48,774 nt of DNA from Adonisia turfae CCMR0081 (GCF_011009555.1 NZ_QXHD01000004.1:3008585-3057358), one strand, 5' to 3'. Positions 24,000 to 32,681 are shown, counted from the first letter of the stretch. Notes: generated by a model from the letters alone, not told the origin. A program made the numbers and translations.

Positions 24000-26873
24000 A
24001 TGACTGTGAGCGCATCATCAAAATCCGCTAATTGGCCAAAGTTGGCCCTCATGCTGATCTTAATGTGTGCTCCCATTCGACCGGGTCATGCCCAGACGGA
24101 CACCACGATCACATCCTTGGGTAACAGCTCCACGGCTGAAGCGACGACGGCTGTGAATCAGCGTCCTGACGATGCTGGTGATTCTTCTGACTGGAGCATT
24201 GTGCTGCTGAGCATTTTGATCGGCACCTTGATCTTGCTCCTGGGGATGGGGATGGCCATGCTCTGGGTAATGCGCAGTGCGGTGGAAACAGAAATCACCA
24301 AGAATGTGACTAAAAACGTCCTTGGTCAGCTCAATGAAATCGAAAACCTGGAGAGCAAGATCCAGGCTGCCACCCGTAGAATTGATGGCATTTTGGCTGA
24401 GGCTGACGACCGCGCCGATGAGCTGGTGGAACGCTCCACCAGTTTTCAGCGAGACCTGACCACCCAGCGCAATAGTTTAACCAAGCTACTGGCGGATATT
24501 ACTGACCTGAAGGCACGAACCGTTAAAGATTGGCAAACGGAGCTGGATAATGCTCGCCAGTCTTTTGGCACGACCCAAACCGATTTTCTGCAAGAGCTGG
24601 ATAACCTGAAACAGACCACGATTCAGCAGCTGCAAACTCTCCAAGCCGATACCCGGCGGCAGCAACAGTCTGTATTTCAGGGGTTAGATACTGCCCAGTC
24701 CACCCTGGATAATCATTTGGCAGGTCTTAAAGCCACCGCTGACCATCGCCAAGGTATTTATCTCGATGAGCTAGAGCGCAAAGAATCTATCTTTTCTGAC
24801 GAGATTGGTACACTACAGGCCAACACCATTGAGCAGCGAGATCGCTGGTTAGAAAAGCTGACCAGCCTGGAAAAAAATATTGGCCCCCAGCTGGAAGATT
24901 TGCGTAAGGCAATGAAAGCACAGCTGGAGCAGCAGCGGGACAACATTATCGAAGAAATGCAGCAGGATCGGGGGGACTTTACCCAGGAAATGCAGCAAAG
25001 CCGGGGAGAATTTGCCCAGCAGCTGAACGAGATGCAGGCTAATGCCCTGGGCCATAAAGAATTAGCACTGCAGACCATTGAACGTTCAGTGGGTGACCTG
25101 CAACAGCAGTTTCAGCAGCTGCGTAACGATATTGAAGGCCGCAAAGCTGACCTGATGCAGCAGTTACGTCAGTCCACCGATGACTTTTTGACCCAGTTTG
25201 CCACCCTCCGAGTGGATGTGGAAGGTCGTAAAGGGGTGCTGTTAGGGGATATGGACCAGGTGGCCGCCAACTTTAAGCACCAGCTAGAACGACTGCAAGG
25301 GGACCTCAGCACCGAGCGAGATGAGTCATTTCGAGCATTGCAGCAGACGGCTAACAGTTTTGCCAATCAGCTCAGCCAGTTGCAAAGTGAAACAGGTGAT
25401 CAGCAGTCTCGCACGCTGCAGACTATTGATGGCGCTGCCCGCGAATTTAACCGTCAGCTTACGGAGCTGCAGTCCAGTGTGACCCAGCAGCAGCAAGAAT
25501 CACTGCAAAGTCTGCAGCAGCTTGAGGGCGAGTTTACCCAGCAATTGGGGCAAGTGCGTGATGTGGTGTTTGGCCGTCGCGACGTGGTGATCGACAAGCT
25601 GGATCAGTTTGATGCCAGCCTGGGGACGCAGATCAATGAGCTGGCGAATGCCGCCCGTAGTCGTCAGCAGGAAGCCCAGCAGCGGCTAATGGTGATTGTT
25701 GAGCGCTTTGCTACAGCCCTTGACGACCTGAAAACCCGGTTTGAAGGAGAGCAGTCTACCTCAGCCGCTGATTTGGAGCAGCTAAAACAGAGCTTTGCGG
25801 AGCAGCTGGATAGCTTGCAAACTGATGCCAAGGTGCAAAAGGACCAGATTATGCGCCAGTTAGGGGAAGTGACGCCTGAATATGTGGCTGATTCGTTTGT
25901 GGATACGGCTCAAACTCAACTGCAAAGCCTGACCGAGCGCCTGGCACGGCTACAGTCTAATCGCCCCGAGCTGTTTGAGACCATTGACGAGCTTGTGGCC
26001 GAGGCTGAAGGCCAGATTGAAGCCGGTAATTTAGAAGATGCGATCGCAACCTACGATCGAGCCCTAGCCATCCAGCCAAACAATGCGGAACTGTGGTTAG
26101 CCCGCAGTAAACCCCTCACCCAGCTGAAACGTCGTGATGAGGCCCTAACGGCGTTGCAAAAGGTGATTGACCTGGAACCCCAGCGCAAAGAAGCCTGGTA
26201 TCAACGCGGTCTAGTACTGCGTGAGCTACGTCGCTATGACGATGCCCTGACCACCTTTGAACGGGTGATTGAACTCAATGATACGGACCCAAGAGCCTGG
26301 CTCAATAAGGGCATGGTGCTCAGCCGTCTCAAGCAGCGAGAAAAGGCAATTATTTCCTTTGATAAGGCCATTGCCCTTAACCCCACTTACCACGAAGCCT
26401 GGGTGAACCGTGGAGTGGCCTACGGTATTTTGCAACAGCCAGAGGAAGCATTTAAGTCCTTTGATAAGGCAGTCAAGATTCAGGAAAACGACGGTGTGGC
26501 CTGGCTAAATCGGGGATTGGCACTGTTGGATCTAGAGCGCTTTGAAGATGCGGTACCGTCGTTTGAGCAGGCCACACGGTTTAAGCCAGATTTAGTCAAG
26601 GCCTGGGATAATCGCGGATTGGCACTCGTTAAGCTGGGTCGAGACCGGGATGCCCTCAAGAGTTTTGAAAAAGCACTGGAGTTAAACCCGGCCTATGCAA
26701 AGACGTACTACAACCGTGCCGTTTGTTATGCCCTACAGCGGGAGACTGATAAGTCCCTAGAAAATTTGCAGAAAGCGGTGCAGATTGATCCGCGCTATAA
26801 AGAAGAAGCCCAGGCAGACGAGAGCTTTGAAGATATTTGGCAGGACAACTGGTTCAAAGAGTTAGTGGCGTAG
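24000..26873 (+). CDS. membrane-anchored coiled-coil protein with C-terminal TPR domain
   Basis: 957 residues. There is a likely signal peptide (residues 1-31, ending GHA), then a membrane segment at about 65-91 (WSIVLLSILIGTLILLLGMG). Residues 95 to 640 are a very long Gln/Glu/Leu-rich coiled coil with near-repeating 26- to 40-residue blocks, each with a QQ-x-x-S/T...QL-x-x-L pattern. From about 670 to 957 come around eight TPR units (AIATYDRALAIQPNNAELW, AIISFDKAIALNPTYHEAW) and the acidic end EEAQADESFEDIWQDNWFKE often seen after cyanobacterial TPR arrays. The layout suggests a long tether holding a TPR scaffold away from the membrane. The topology is unresolved: signal and TM may both be membrane segments. 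Partners are not known; the next two genes on the strand are candidates. Confidence 0.82.
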   Translation: MTVSASSKSANWPKLALMLILMCAPIRPGHAQTDTTITSLGNSSTAEATTAVNQRPDDAGDSSDWSIVLLSILIGTLILLLGMGMAMLWVMRSAVETEITKNVTKNVLGQLNEIENLESKIQAATRRIDGILAEADDRADELVERSTSFQRDLTTQRNSLTKLLADITDLKARTVKDWQTELDNARQSFGTTQTDFLQELDNLKQTTIQQLQTLQADTRRQQQSVFQGLDTAQSTLDNHLAGLKATADHRQGIYLDELERKESIFSDEIGTLQANTIEQRDRWLEKLTSLEKNIGPQLEDLRKAMKAQLEQQRDNIIEEMQQDRGDFTQEMQQSRGEFAQQLNEMQANALGHKELALQTIERSVGDLQQQFQQLRNDIEGRKADLMQQLRQSTDDFLTQFATLRVDVEGRKGVLLGDMDQVAANFKHQLERLQGDLSTERDESFRALQQTANSFANQLSQLQSETGDQQSRTLQTIDGAAREFNRQLTELQSSVTQQQQESLQSLQQLEGEFTQQLGQVRDVVFGRRDVVIDKLDQFDASLGTQINELANAARSRQQEAQQRLMVIVERFATALDDLKTRFEGEQSTSAADLEQLKQSFAEQLDSLQTDAKVQKDQIMRQLGEVTPEYVADSFVDTAQTQLQSLTERLARLQSNRPELFETIDELVAEAEGQIEAGNLEDAIATYDRALAIQPNNAELWLARSKPLTQLKRRDEALTALQKVIDLEPQRKEAWYQRGLVLRELRRYDDALTTFERVIELNDTDPRAWLNKGMVLSRLKQREKAIISFDKAIALNPTYHEAWVNRGVAYGILQQPEEAFKSFDKAVKIQENDGVAWLNRGLALLDLERFEDAVPSFEQATRFKPDLVKAWDNRGLALVKLGRDRDALKSFEKALELNPAYAKTYYNRAVCYALQRETDKSLENLQKAVQIDPRYKEEAQADESFEDIWQDNWFKELVA

Positions 26874-26900
26874 GTTGGGTTGAATTTTGAGAAACCCAAC
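26871..26900. repeat. TAGGTTGGGTT hairpin repeat at the end of the TPR gene
   Basis: GTTGGGTT (26874-26881) pairs with AACCCAAC (26893-26900). The unit begins with the TAG stop codon of the TPR gene (26871-26873). The same CGTAGGTTGGG sequence ends the DUF4132 gene at 30013. This is a common cyanobacterial interspersed repeat. Confidence 0.75.
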
Positions 26901-26974
26901 AATCTAAATACGCGAGAAGGAACTAGGTCAGCTGTCATTAAGTCTGCTAGGTTTAGCGATCGCATTTCAAACCC

Positions 26975-27370
26975 ATGAAAAACCGCTTAAATATCCGAGA
27001 TACCAACACCCTGGGTGATGATGGCCCCATGCTGGTACTAGATTTTTTAACCGAACAGATTACGGTGCGAGAGCTAATTCGCAGTCGGGTTTATCAAGAA
27101 GTGAAAGACTTTAATGCGAAGCAGCCGGACGTTTTTACAGGATTGGTGCAACCCACTGAAACCGAACAGACACTAAACGGTTACAAACTGCGTAAACCCC
27201 GCAAGATTAACTGGGAAGCTCAGTTTGAAAAAGCCATTACCGCCTTTCAAAGTAACGGCTTTATCATTTTGGTGGATGACGAACAAGTGACGGAGCTGGA
27301 AGACGAGATCACCATTGCCCCTGAGACTTCGGTCACCTTTATGAAATTGGTCCCCCTGGTGGGCGGTTAG
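26975..27370 (+). CDS. ubiquitin-like (MoaD/ThiS-type beta-grasp) protein candidate ending in Gly-Gly
   Basis: 131 residues that stop directly after Gly130-Gly131. The last third reads GFIILVDDEQVTELEDEITI and then TSVTFMKLVPLVGG. This is the pattern of MoaD and ThiS C-termini: a short strand with 'VNG/VDD', an acidic turn, a 'T/S-V-x-F/L' strand, then 'PPVAGG'. The N-terminal part (MLVLDFLTEQITVRELIRSR) fits the first beta-hairpin and helix of a beta-grasp fold. The chain is longer than MoaD or ThiS (about 65-85), with an extra middle region (residues 45-90). An exposed terminal Gly-Gly in this fold is the site of adenylation by an E1/ThiF-like enzyme, leading to sulfur transfer or protein conjugation. 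No E1, JAB peptidase, molybdopterin or thiamin gene is in the window. The gene ends 14 bases before DUF4132 and is very likely co-transcribed with it. I recognise no named family; the fold call is an inference from motif pattern. Confidence 0.6.
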   Translation: MKNRLNIRDTNTLGDDGPMLVLDFLTEQITVRELIRSRVYQEVKDFNAKQPDVFTGLVQPTETEQTLNGYKLRKPRKINWEAQFEKAITAFQSNGFIILVDDEQVTELEDEITIAPETSVTFMKLVPLVGG

Positions 27371-27384
27371 TTGGGAGGTTAACC

Positions 27385-30015
27385 ATGACCATCAACAATG
27401 CTGATATCATCCAAGCAGTTCTGCAAGAGCATCAAGAACCAACCAAGGGTCCCTCTTACAACTTCAAAGAGTCTGACATTTGGGAAGAAATCTCTAAACT
27501 CAATCGAGCTGAGCAAGCTGAGTTAGCCCTTGCCATGGTGCAAGCCTATAAGCACCACATGGAACAGGCGACTAACAATGACGATGGTGATGCCTATGGC
27601 AACGCCTCTGGTATTGCCAATGTGTTGCTACTGATCTTAAATCGCAAACTACCTTTTACCGCAGACGGTGTGATTGAATTTCTAGTCACCTGTCAAGATC
27701 GGAATCTGCGCACCTGGTATTGGTATACACCTGTCAAAAAGCTGACGCGAGATTATCTCAAAGACCATGTTCTAACGCCCGAGCTGCAAGCTGCTATTGA
27801 AGCAACCTGCAACAGCTGGTCACAACTTTACGGCGATGCACCCAAAGCCGCCAACCAACTACGCTTGTTAATCTCCGCTGAGACCAAAACTCTGGCAGTC
27901 ACCCCCGGAGAACCCTGGTCTGATGCAGCTAAACAAACTATCGAAGCACTGCCCGAAACCAAACAAGCTACCTGGATTCAACTGCTTGCAGCCTGCTCTA
28001 CAGCCTCTGGCGGTAAACCCACCGCCAAGTGGCTCAAAAGCGCCAAACCTCTGCGCCAGGCTGTAGGTATAGACACCTTTCAACAGTATCTAGTGGAGTG
28101 GTGTCCACTGGTAGACCAGCCCCGCACGCAGCCTTTGCCCGGTTGGCGTGGTGGTGATGATGTGATTCAAGACAAAAATGCCGACATTCTCAAAGGTTTA
28201 GTGTGGCTCTGTGCGGATCAAACCGAGGAAGAGTTGGTGCGTGCTTTGGGAAAACTAGCAGTTTCAGCCTATCGCAAAATTCCTGGCATTGGACCACGGT
28301 GCGTGAAGCTGGGCAATGCCTGTGTGTGGGCCTTGGGGCAAATGCCCACAGCGGATGCCATTGGTCAGCTGGCATTGTTAAAGGTAAAGGTAAAGTTTGG
28401 CACGGCCCAAAAGGGAATTGAAAAAGCACTGACAGCTGCGGCTGAGCGAGAGGGACTACCCCGAGAAGAAATTGAAGAGTTGGCGGTGCCCACCTATGGG
28501 TTGAGTGAGGTGGGCGTGCGGCGAGAGACATTGGGCGAGTTTACGGCTGAGCTGATGGTGACTGGCACTAGTAGCACAGTGCTACGGTGGCTTAAGGCAG
28601 ATGGCAACGTGCAAAAGTCAGTGCCTAAGGCCGTTAAGGATAACTACGGTGAGGATCTAAAGGAGCTAAAACAGGCAGCAAAAGATATTCAGAAGATGTT
28701 GCCCGCCCAGAGAGACCGCATCGAGGCATTTTATCTACAGCAGAAGACGTGGGGTTTTACTATCTGGCAGGAGCGTTATGTCAATCATCCATTGGTGGGT
28801 ACTTTAGCGAGACGGATGCTCTGGCAGTTTGAAGAAGATGGAAAACATGCTGTAGGGTTCTGGTTTGACAGGGAAAACGGTCCCCCCAGCTCCCAAAACT
28901 TGGGGGAAGTCTCTGCTCAAAGTCCCCCAGACTTGGAGGATTTAGGGGGCCAAGGCAAGATAGCCAACACGACTCAAACATCTTTGAAGACAAATCTAGT
29001 CGATCTACAAGGAAAACCCATTGACTGGTTGACACATAAAACTCGCGTCAGTCTATGGCATCCGATTACAGCAACAACTGAGACCATTCAGGCCTGGCGC
29101 AGTTGGTTAGTTAACCATGGGATTCAGCAGCCGTTTAAACAGGCCCACCGGGAGATTTATCTACTCACGGCGGCTGAAGAGACTACTCGTGTGTACTCCA
29201 ATCGGTTTGCAGCCCACATTATTAAGCAGCATCAGTTTAATGCGCTGTGTGGTCAGCGGGGCTGGAAGAATCAGCTGAGGCTGATGGTGGATGATGATTA
29301 TGAACCGGCACGGTTACTATTGCCCAAGTGGGATTTGCGGGCAGAGTTTTGGATTGAAGGGATTGGGGATGACTACGGTAGCGATACGACTGAGGCGGGT
29401 ACCTATCTTTATTTAGCGACGGACCAGGTGAGGTTTTACCCAATTGATGCGGCGAGTAATTTTGCCCATGCGGGTGGTGGTGGTTATGGCACCTATCGTA
29501 ATGCTCCAGCAGAGCCGATACCGTTGAGTGACATTCCGGCATTGGTATTGACAGAGGTGTTACGGGATGTAGATTTGTTTGTGGGTGTTGCCAGTGTGGG
29601 CAATGATCCAAACTGGACGGATGGTGGCGCTGAAGGACGACGACAGTATTATGACTACTGGCATGATTATTCGTTTGGGGAGCTATCGGCGACTGCCCAG
29701 ACGCGACGGCAAGTGTTGGAAAATTTGGTGCCCAAGTTGAAGAAGATTGCTAGCCGCTGTTCGTTTCAGGAACGATTTTTGGTGGTGAGGGGGGATATTC
29801 GCACCTATAAGATTCACCTGGGCAGTGGGAATATTTTGATGGAGCCGAATGATCAGTATTTGTGTATTGTGCGGGCAGGAAAAAGTGCGGCGGATAAAGT
29901 GTTTCTGCCCTTTGAGGGGGATAAGACCCTGGCGCTGATTTTGAGCAAGGTGTTTTTGCTGGCCGAGGATACAAAAATTACAGACAAAACAATTTTGAGC
30001 CAGATTACCCCGTAG
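27385..30015 (+). CDS. DUF4132 (MolR/YehI-like) protein
   Basis: 876 residues. A GGGAGG ribosome site (27373-27378) precedes the ATG by six bases. The core is the DUF4132 signature: REEIEELAVPTYGLSEVGVR, then KSVPKAVKDNYGEDLKELKQ, ERIEAFYLQQKTW-like segments and HPLVGTLARRMLWQF. The C-terminal block, FLVVRGDIRTYKIHLGSGNI with LPFEGDKTLALILSKVFLLA, is the conserved end of these proteins. A helical N-terminal half has HEAT-like character (ALGKLAVSAYRKIPGIGPRC). DUF4132 proteins are large, mostly cytoplasmic and of unknown biochemistry; some are linked with MoxR ATPase and VWA genes elsewhere, none of which is here. Residues encoded at 28881-28952 derive from an inserted palindromic repeat (separate entry). 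The partner gene just upstream encodes the Gly-Gly protein, so this could be its target, carrier or effector. Confidence 0.85.
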   Translation: MTINNADIIQAVLQEHQEPTKGPSYNFKESDIWEEISKLNRAEQAELALAMVQAYKHHMEQATNNDDGDAYGNASGIANVLLLILNRKLPFTADGVIEFLVTCQDRNLRTWYWYTPVKKLTRDYLKDHVLTPELQAAIEATCNSWSQLYGDAPKAANQLRLLISAETKTLAVTPGEPWSDAAKQTIEALPETKQATWIQLLAACSTASGGKPTAKWLKSAKPLRQAVGIDTFQQYLVEWCPLVDQPRTQPLPGWRGGDDVIQDKNADILKGLVWLCADQTEEELVRALGKLAVSAYRKIPGIGPRCVKLGNACVWALGQMPTADAIGQLALLKVKVKFGTAQKGIEKALTAAAEREGLPREEIEELAVPTYGLSEVGVRRETLGEFTAELMVTGTSSTVLRWLKADGNVQKSVPKAVKDNYGEDLKELKQAAKDIQKMLPAQRDRIEAFYLQQKTWGFTIWQERYVNHPLVGTLARRMLWQFEEDGKHAVGFWFDRENGPPSSQNLGEVSAQSPPDLEDLGGQGKIANTTQTSLKTNLVDLQGKPIDWLTHKTRVSLWHPITATTETIQAWRSWLVNHGIQQPFKQAHREIYLLTAAEETTRVYSNRFAAHIIKQHQFNALCGQRGWKNQLRLMVDDDYEPARLLLPKWDLRAEFWIEGIGDDYGSDTTEAGTYLYLATDQVRFYPIDAASNFAHAGGGGYGTYRNAPAEPIPLSDIPALVLTEVLRDVDLFVGVASVGNDPNWTDGGAEGRRQYYDYWHDYSFGELSATAQTRRQVLENLVPKLKKIASRCSFQERFLVVRGDIRTYKIHLGSGNILMEPNDQYLCIVRAGKSAADKVFLPFEGDKTLALILSKVFLLAEDTKITDKTILSQITP
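28881..28952. repeat. palindromic repeat inserted in frame inside the DUF4132 gene
   Basis: About 72 bases with CCCCCCAGCTCCCAAAAC and a matching TTGGGGG, then AAAGTCCCCCAGACTTGG and TTTAGGGGGC. I recognise it as a dispersed cyanobacterial repeat normally found between genes. Here it is translated without a stop as GPPSSQNLGEVSAQSPPDLE and the next few residues. It should form a disordered Pro/Ser/Glu-rich loop between two conserved parts of the DUF4132 protein. Confidence 0.75.
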
Positions 30016-30101
30016 GTTGGGGTTGAAGTGGATTGTTGGGTTTTGGAGAGCCGCAAGGGAGCAGAGAATGTTGGATAAAGTTATCAACCCAACCTACGGG
30101 G
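30008..30101. repeat. TAGGTTGGGGTT inverted repeat supplying the DUF4132 stop
   Basis: CCCCGTAGGTTGGGGTTGA (30008-30026) is complementary to TCAACCCAACCTACGGGG (30084-30101) except for one extra G. The TAG at 30013-30015 that ends the DUF4132 gene belongs to the left arm. The inner part holds further TTGGGTTTT words. It is the same family as the repeat at 26871. Confidence 0.75.
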
Positions 30102-30234
30102 GATGTTCATCTCTGGTGAATGACAATATCGCCCCCACTGACCTTTTGCAAGAAGAGACGATCGGCAACATGGTCAAGAAGCCGGACATAGTATCTACCT
30201 GTCAGGCAGAATTGAACGATAATTCAAGCTTATA

Positions 30235-30561
30235 CTACTCATCCTCAGCCTTTTCCCACTCCAGGGTAATCTCCAAACTTGTCGTCCCAGTTCCCCTGGC
30301 CAACGCCGCAATCAGATGCCCCTCCTGCACCTCCACCTCCACACCAAAGGTCACACTGGCTTTGGTTGGTTTCGCTGCATTAATCGGCTTTGCAACGGCC
30401 TTCACAATCCCCTCAATGGAAGACGTTACCCTATCAAACGAAGACTTAGACCCTAACTTATCTGAATTACCCCGTGTTACTTGGGGTGGTTTTACCTTGA
30501 CATAAATCAAGCTGCCATCGTCTAACTCTACAGGGACTGTTTGGCCCGATTCGTAATTCAT
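30235..30561 (-). CDS. Trypco1-like (CU044_2847 family) protein
   Basis: About 108 residues from the ATG at 30561. The layout is a short beta-rich start, PVELDDGSLIYVKVKPP, then a helix with VTSSIEGIVKAVAKPINAAK, then PTKASVTFGVEVEVQEGHLI, and a final strand TTSLEITLEW. This is the pattern of the trypsin-co-occurring domain 1, a small domain described in bacterial conflict and NLR-like systems, where it often lies beside trypsin-like peptidases. No peptidase, NTPase or effector-associated domain is encoded next to it, so a defence role is not shown. It follows the WD40 gene on the minus strand but a terminator lies between them, so it probably has its own promoter. It converges with the DUF4132 gene. 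Confidence 0.7.
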   Translation of the reverse strand: MNYESGQTVPVELDDGSLIYVKVKPPQVTRGNSDKLGSKSSFDRVTSSIEGIVKAVAKPINAAKPTKASVTFGVEVEVQEGHLIAALARGTGTTSLEITLEWEKAEDE

Positions 30562-30639
30562 GAGCAAGCGCTAAAACATCAGCTCTGTTATAACGCTCGT
30601 ACCACAATTACCCAACCCACCAGCAACATTTCGACAGGC

Positions 30640-30670
30640 AAAAAAAAGCCACCCCCATTAAAAGGTGACT
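30640..30670 (-). terminator. terminator of the WD40 gene
   Basis: Read on the minus strand: AGTCACC (30670-30664) pairs with GGTGGCT (30653-30647) with one G-U pair, followed by an eight-T run (30647-30640). It starts 55 bases beyond the stop of the WD40 gene and fits a Rho-independent terminator. Confidence 0.7.
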
Positions 30671-30724
30671 CGGATGTTCCAGGAAACTTAACCAAAATTT
30701 GACTGATTACGGCAACGTCTCTTC

Positions 30725-31909
30725 CTACAGCGCCGCCCTATTCGTCAGCCACTCTGCGGACCAAAAGCGCACTGCACCATCAGCACTGCTGCTCATCAAC
30801 ACCTTGCCCTCATCAGCAAATTCCAGATCCCATACAGCCATTGTGTGCCCCCTCAGGGTTTGCACCCGCTGATGATTTTTCACATCCCATAGTTTCACTG
30901 TGTGATCATAGCTGCCACTGGCCACCGTGCGCCCATCGGGGCTAAACGCCACTGAATATACTGCGCGCCCATGGCCCACAAACATACAAACAGGTTCAAA
31001 TTTTTGCAAATCCCAGGCAATCGCGGTCCTATCTTGACTACCGCTCACCACCATGGTGCTATCGGGGCTAAATGCTAAATCCCACACCGTTCTCTTGTGC
31101 CCATGCAGCGTGAGTAGCTTCATCTTAGTTTTGAGATCCCACACGTGAAGCATACCGCGCCGATCCCCGCTGACAATAGTCTTGCCATTGGGGCTAATAG
31201 CCACCGCCGTAATTCCGTGGGGGTGCTCAAACGTGTGTAACAGCTCACCGGACCAGATATCCCAAATTCTGACAGTTTTATCAAAACTGCCACTCACCAA
31301 AAGGCTGCCATCTTCGCTGATGGCCAACGATTTCACATCATCGGTATGCCCAACCAAATCATGAAACAGTTGCTTTGTCATTAAGTTCCAAATGCGAATA
31401 TCGTTGTCCCAGCTACCGCTGGCCAGCAGCTTGCCACTCGGAGTCAAGACAACATCTTCGACCGCATCAGAATGAACTTGGTGGGATTGCAACAACTTGC
31501 CAGATACGGAATCCCAGACCGAAATAGTGCCATCAAAATGCCCCGTTGCAAAAATCTGGCTGGCCGCATGCATGGTGCTGCCATAGGTCACCGCATCGGT
31601 TGTAAAGGCCTGCCGTGAGCCAAAACGATTATCAAAACCAAAAGAGGCATGGGCATCGGTGACACCTGACGCTACATTAACGGCACCCATACGGGTCGCC
31701 ATCGGTGGCGCAACCATGTCTATACCCACTGCGATACAGGCAGCCACTAAGCTAATTAAACTCAGCTTTTCAGCGGTGGATGTCTTCTTTTTACGGGATT
31801 TTTTAGCTTTAGATGGTTGATTTTCGCGTTGCTGACGCTTTTTACTGGCAAGATTTTTTAAAAATGAGTTCCTTTTCTTAGCTTCGGTAGATTTTGATGT
31901 GACGATCAT
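30725..31909 (-). CDS. membrane-anchored seven-bladed WD40 protein
   Basis: 394 residues from the ATG at 31909; a TTG at 31942 would add 11. The N-terminus is very basic (KKRQQRENQPSKAKKSRKKK) and is followed by one membrane segment at about 48-67 (LSLISLVAACIAVGIDMVAP). From about residue 105 there are seven WD repeats, ending FDGTISVWD, WDNDIRIWN, FDKTVRIWD, RRGMLHVWD, QDRTAIAWD, YDHTVKLWD and ADGAVRFWS, which makes one complete propeller. With the basic side in the cytoplasm the propeller should face the periplasm or lumen. Unlike most bacterial WD40 proteins it has no kinase, caspase or NTPase domain attached. The function is unknown; a scaffold is likely. Confidence 0.85.
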   Translation of the reverse strand: MIVTSKSTEAKKRNSFLKNLASKKRQQRENQPSKAKKSRKKKTSTAEKLSLISLVAACIAVGIDMVAPPMATRMGAVNVASGVTDAHASFGFDNRFGSRQAFTTDAVTYGSTMHAASQIFATGHFDGTISVWDSVSGKLLQSHQVHSDAVEDVVLTPSGKLLASGSWDNDIRIWNLMTKQLFHDLVGHTDDVKSLAISEDGSLLVSGSFDKTVRIWDIWSGELLHTFEHPHGITAVAISPNGKTIVSGDRRGMLHVWDLKTKMKLLTLHGHKRTVWDLAFSPDSTMVVSGSQDRTAIAWDLQKFEPVCMFVGHGRAVYSVAFSPDGRTVASGSYDHTVKLWDVKNHQRVQTLRGHTMAVWDLEFADEGKVLMSSSADGAVRFWSAEWLTNRAAL

Positions 31910-32129
31910 GACGTTTATACTGGCACCACTGATAAATTCCAACAGAAGCCTATGCCTAGCTAGACATAGAACTCCTTAGCCATGGCTGCTGCCCATAAAG
32001 AGGTGGACAGACATCCTCGAATGGGCCCCCTCTTGTGTTTAGTGAGGGAGTATATCAATAACAAAGGGCACCTCAAATCATCCGCTGGGCCATGTTTGAA
32101 CCCCCAGGTTCGATGAAATGAGGTAAATA

Positions 32130-32681
32130 TTAGTTGATTCTGACTTTAACCAGGTCTTTCTGAAATTCTGATCCTTTGCGAACCAGGAACAAAACTGTAA
32201 TGGCGATAATGCAGATGGCAGCAATTGGAGTAACCATTGTCCACTGACCTGCCATTTTATTGATGACATGCCAGGTCAGCAGAAACATGGCGGCATAGGT
32301 CAATGTATGGAGGCGTTTCCAATTTTTTTTGAGCCGCTTTATGCTCCAGTTGTTAGAGGTGATTGTTAGTAGCGTAAAAATAATGAGTGTTGACAACCCC
32401 TCAACACTGGCTCGGTAGGTATGGAAATCAAAAAAGTCAAAATTACGTTTGCGAATGACAAAGTAGGTATGACCAACCGCAAGTACAAAAGATAGAATGC
32501 CAATAGCTCGTCGCTGTTTGAGTAGCCAGCGAACAATGCTATGGCTTTTGAAAGCTGGAAAGACAACGCGGATAATGGTTGGTGCCAAAGTGGCGACATA
32601 GGCAACCAGTGCCAGAAACCCCAGATGGTTTCCAAGGGGCACGGGCTCAAACGATAGACTCATCTCAGGTAGAACACTCAT
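32130..32681 (-). CDS. ferric-reductase-like / MsrQ-like transmembrane protein
   Basis: 183 residues with about five membrane segments (LGFLALVAYVATLAPTII, GILSFVLAVGHTYFV, GLSTLIIFTLLTITS, LTYAAMFLLTWHVI, IAAICIIAITVLFLV). It fits the ferric reductase-like transmembrane family (PF01794). His71, His125 and His138 lie in the helices where the heme b ligands of this family sit (His125 and His138 are 13 apart). There is no FAD/NAD domain, as in MsrQ and other short members that pass electrons from a separate partner. It lies downstream of the heme-containing sensor kinase and response regulator but 480 bases away, so shared regulation is possible, not shown. Confidence 0.8.
   Translation of the reverse strand: MSVLPEMSLSFEPVPLGNHLGFLALVAYVATLAPTIIRVVFPAFKSHSIVRWLLKQRRAIGILSFVLAVGHTYFVIRKRNFDFFDFHTYRASVEGLSTLIIFTLLTITSNNWSIKRLKKNWKRLHTLTYAAMFLLTWHVINKMAGQWTMVTPIAAICIIAITVLFLVRKGSEFQKDLVKVRIN

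Noticed and set aside
30017..30505. 162-codon plus-strand frame after the DUF4132 gene
   Set aside because: It is mainly the reverse of the Trypco1-like gene plus repeat DNA; the minus-strand protein has a recognisable pattern, this one does not.
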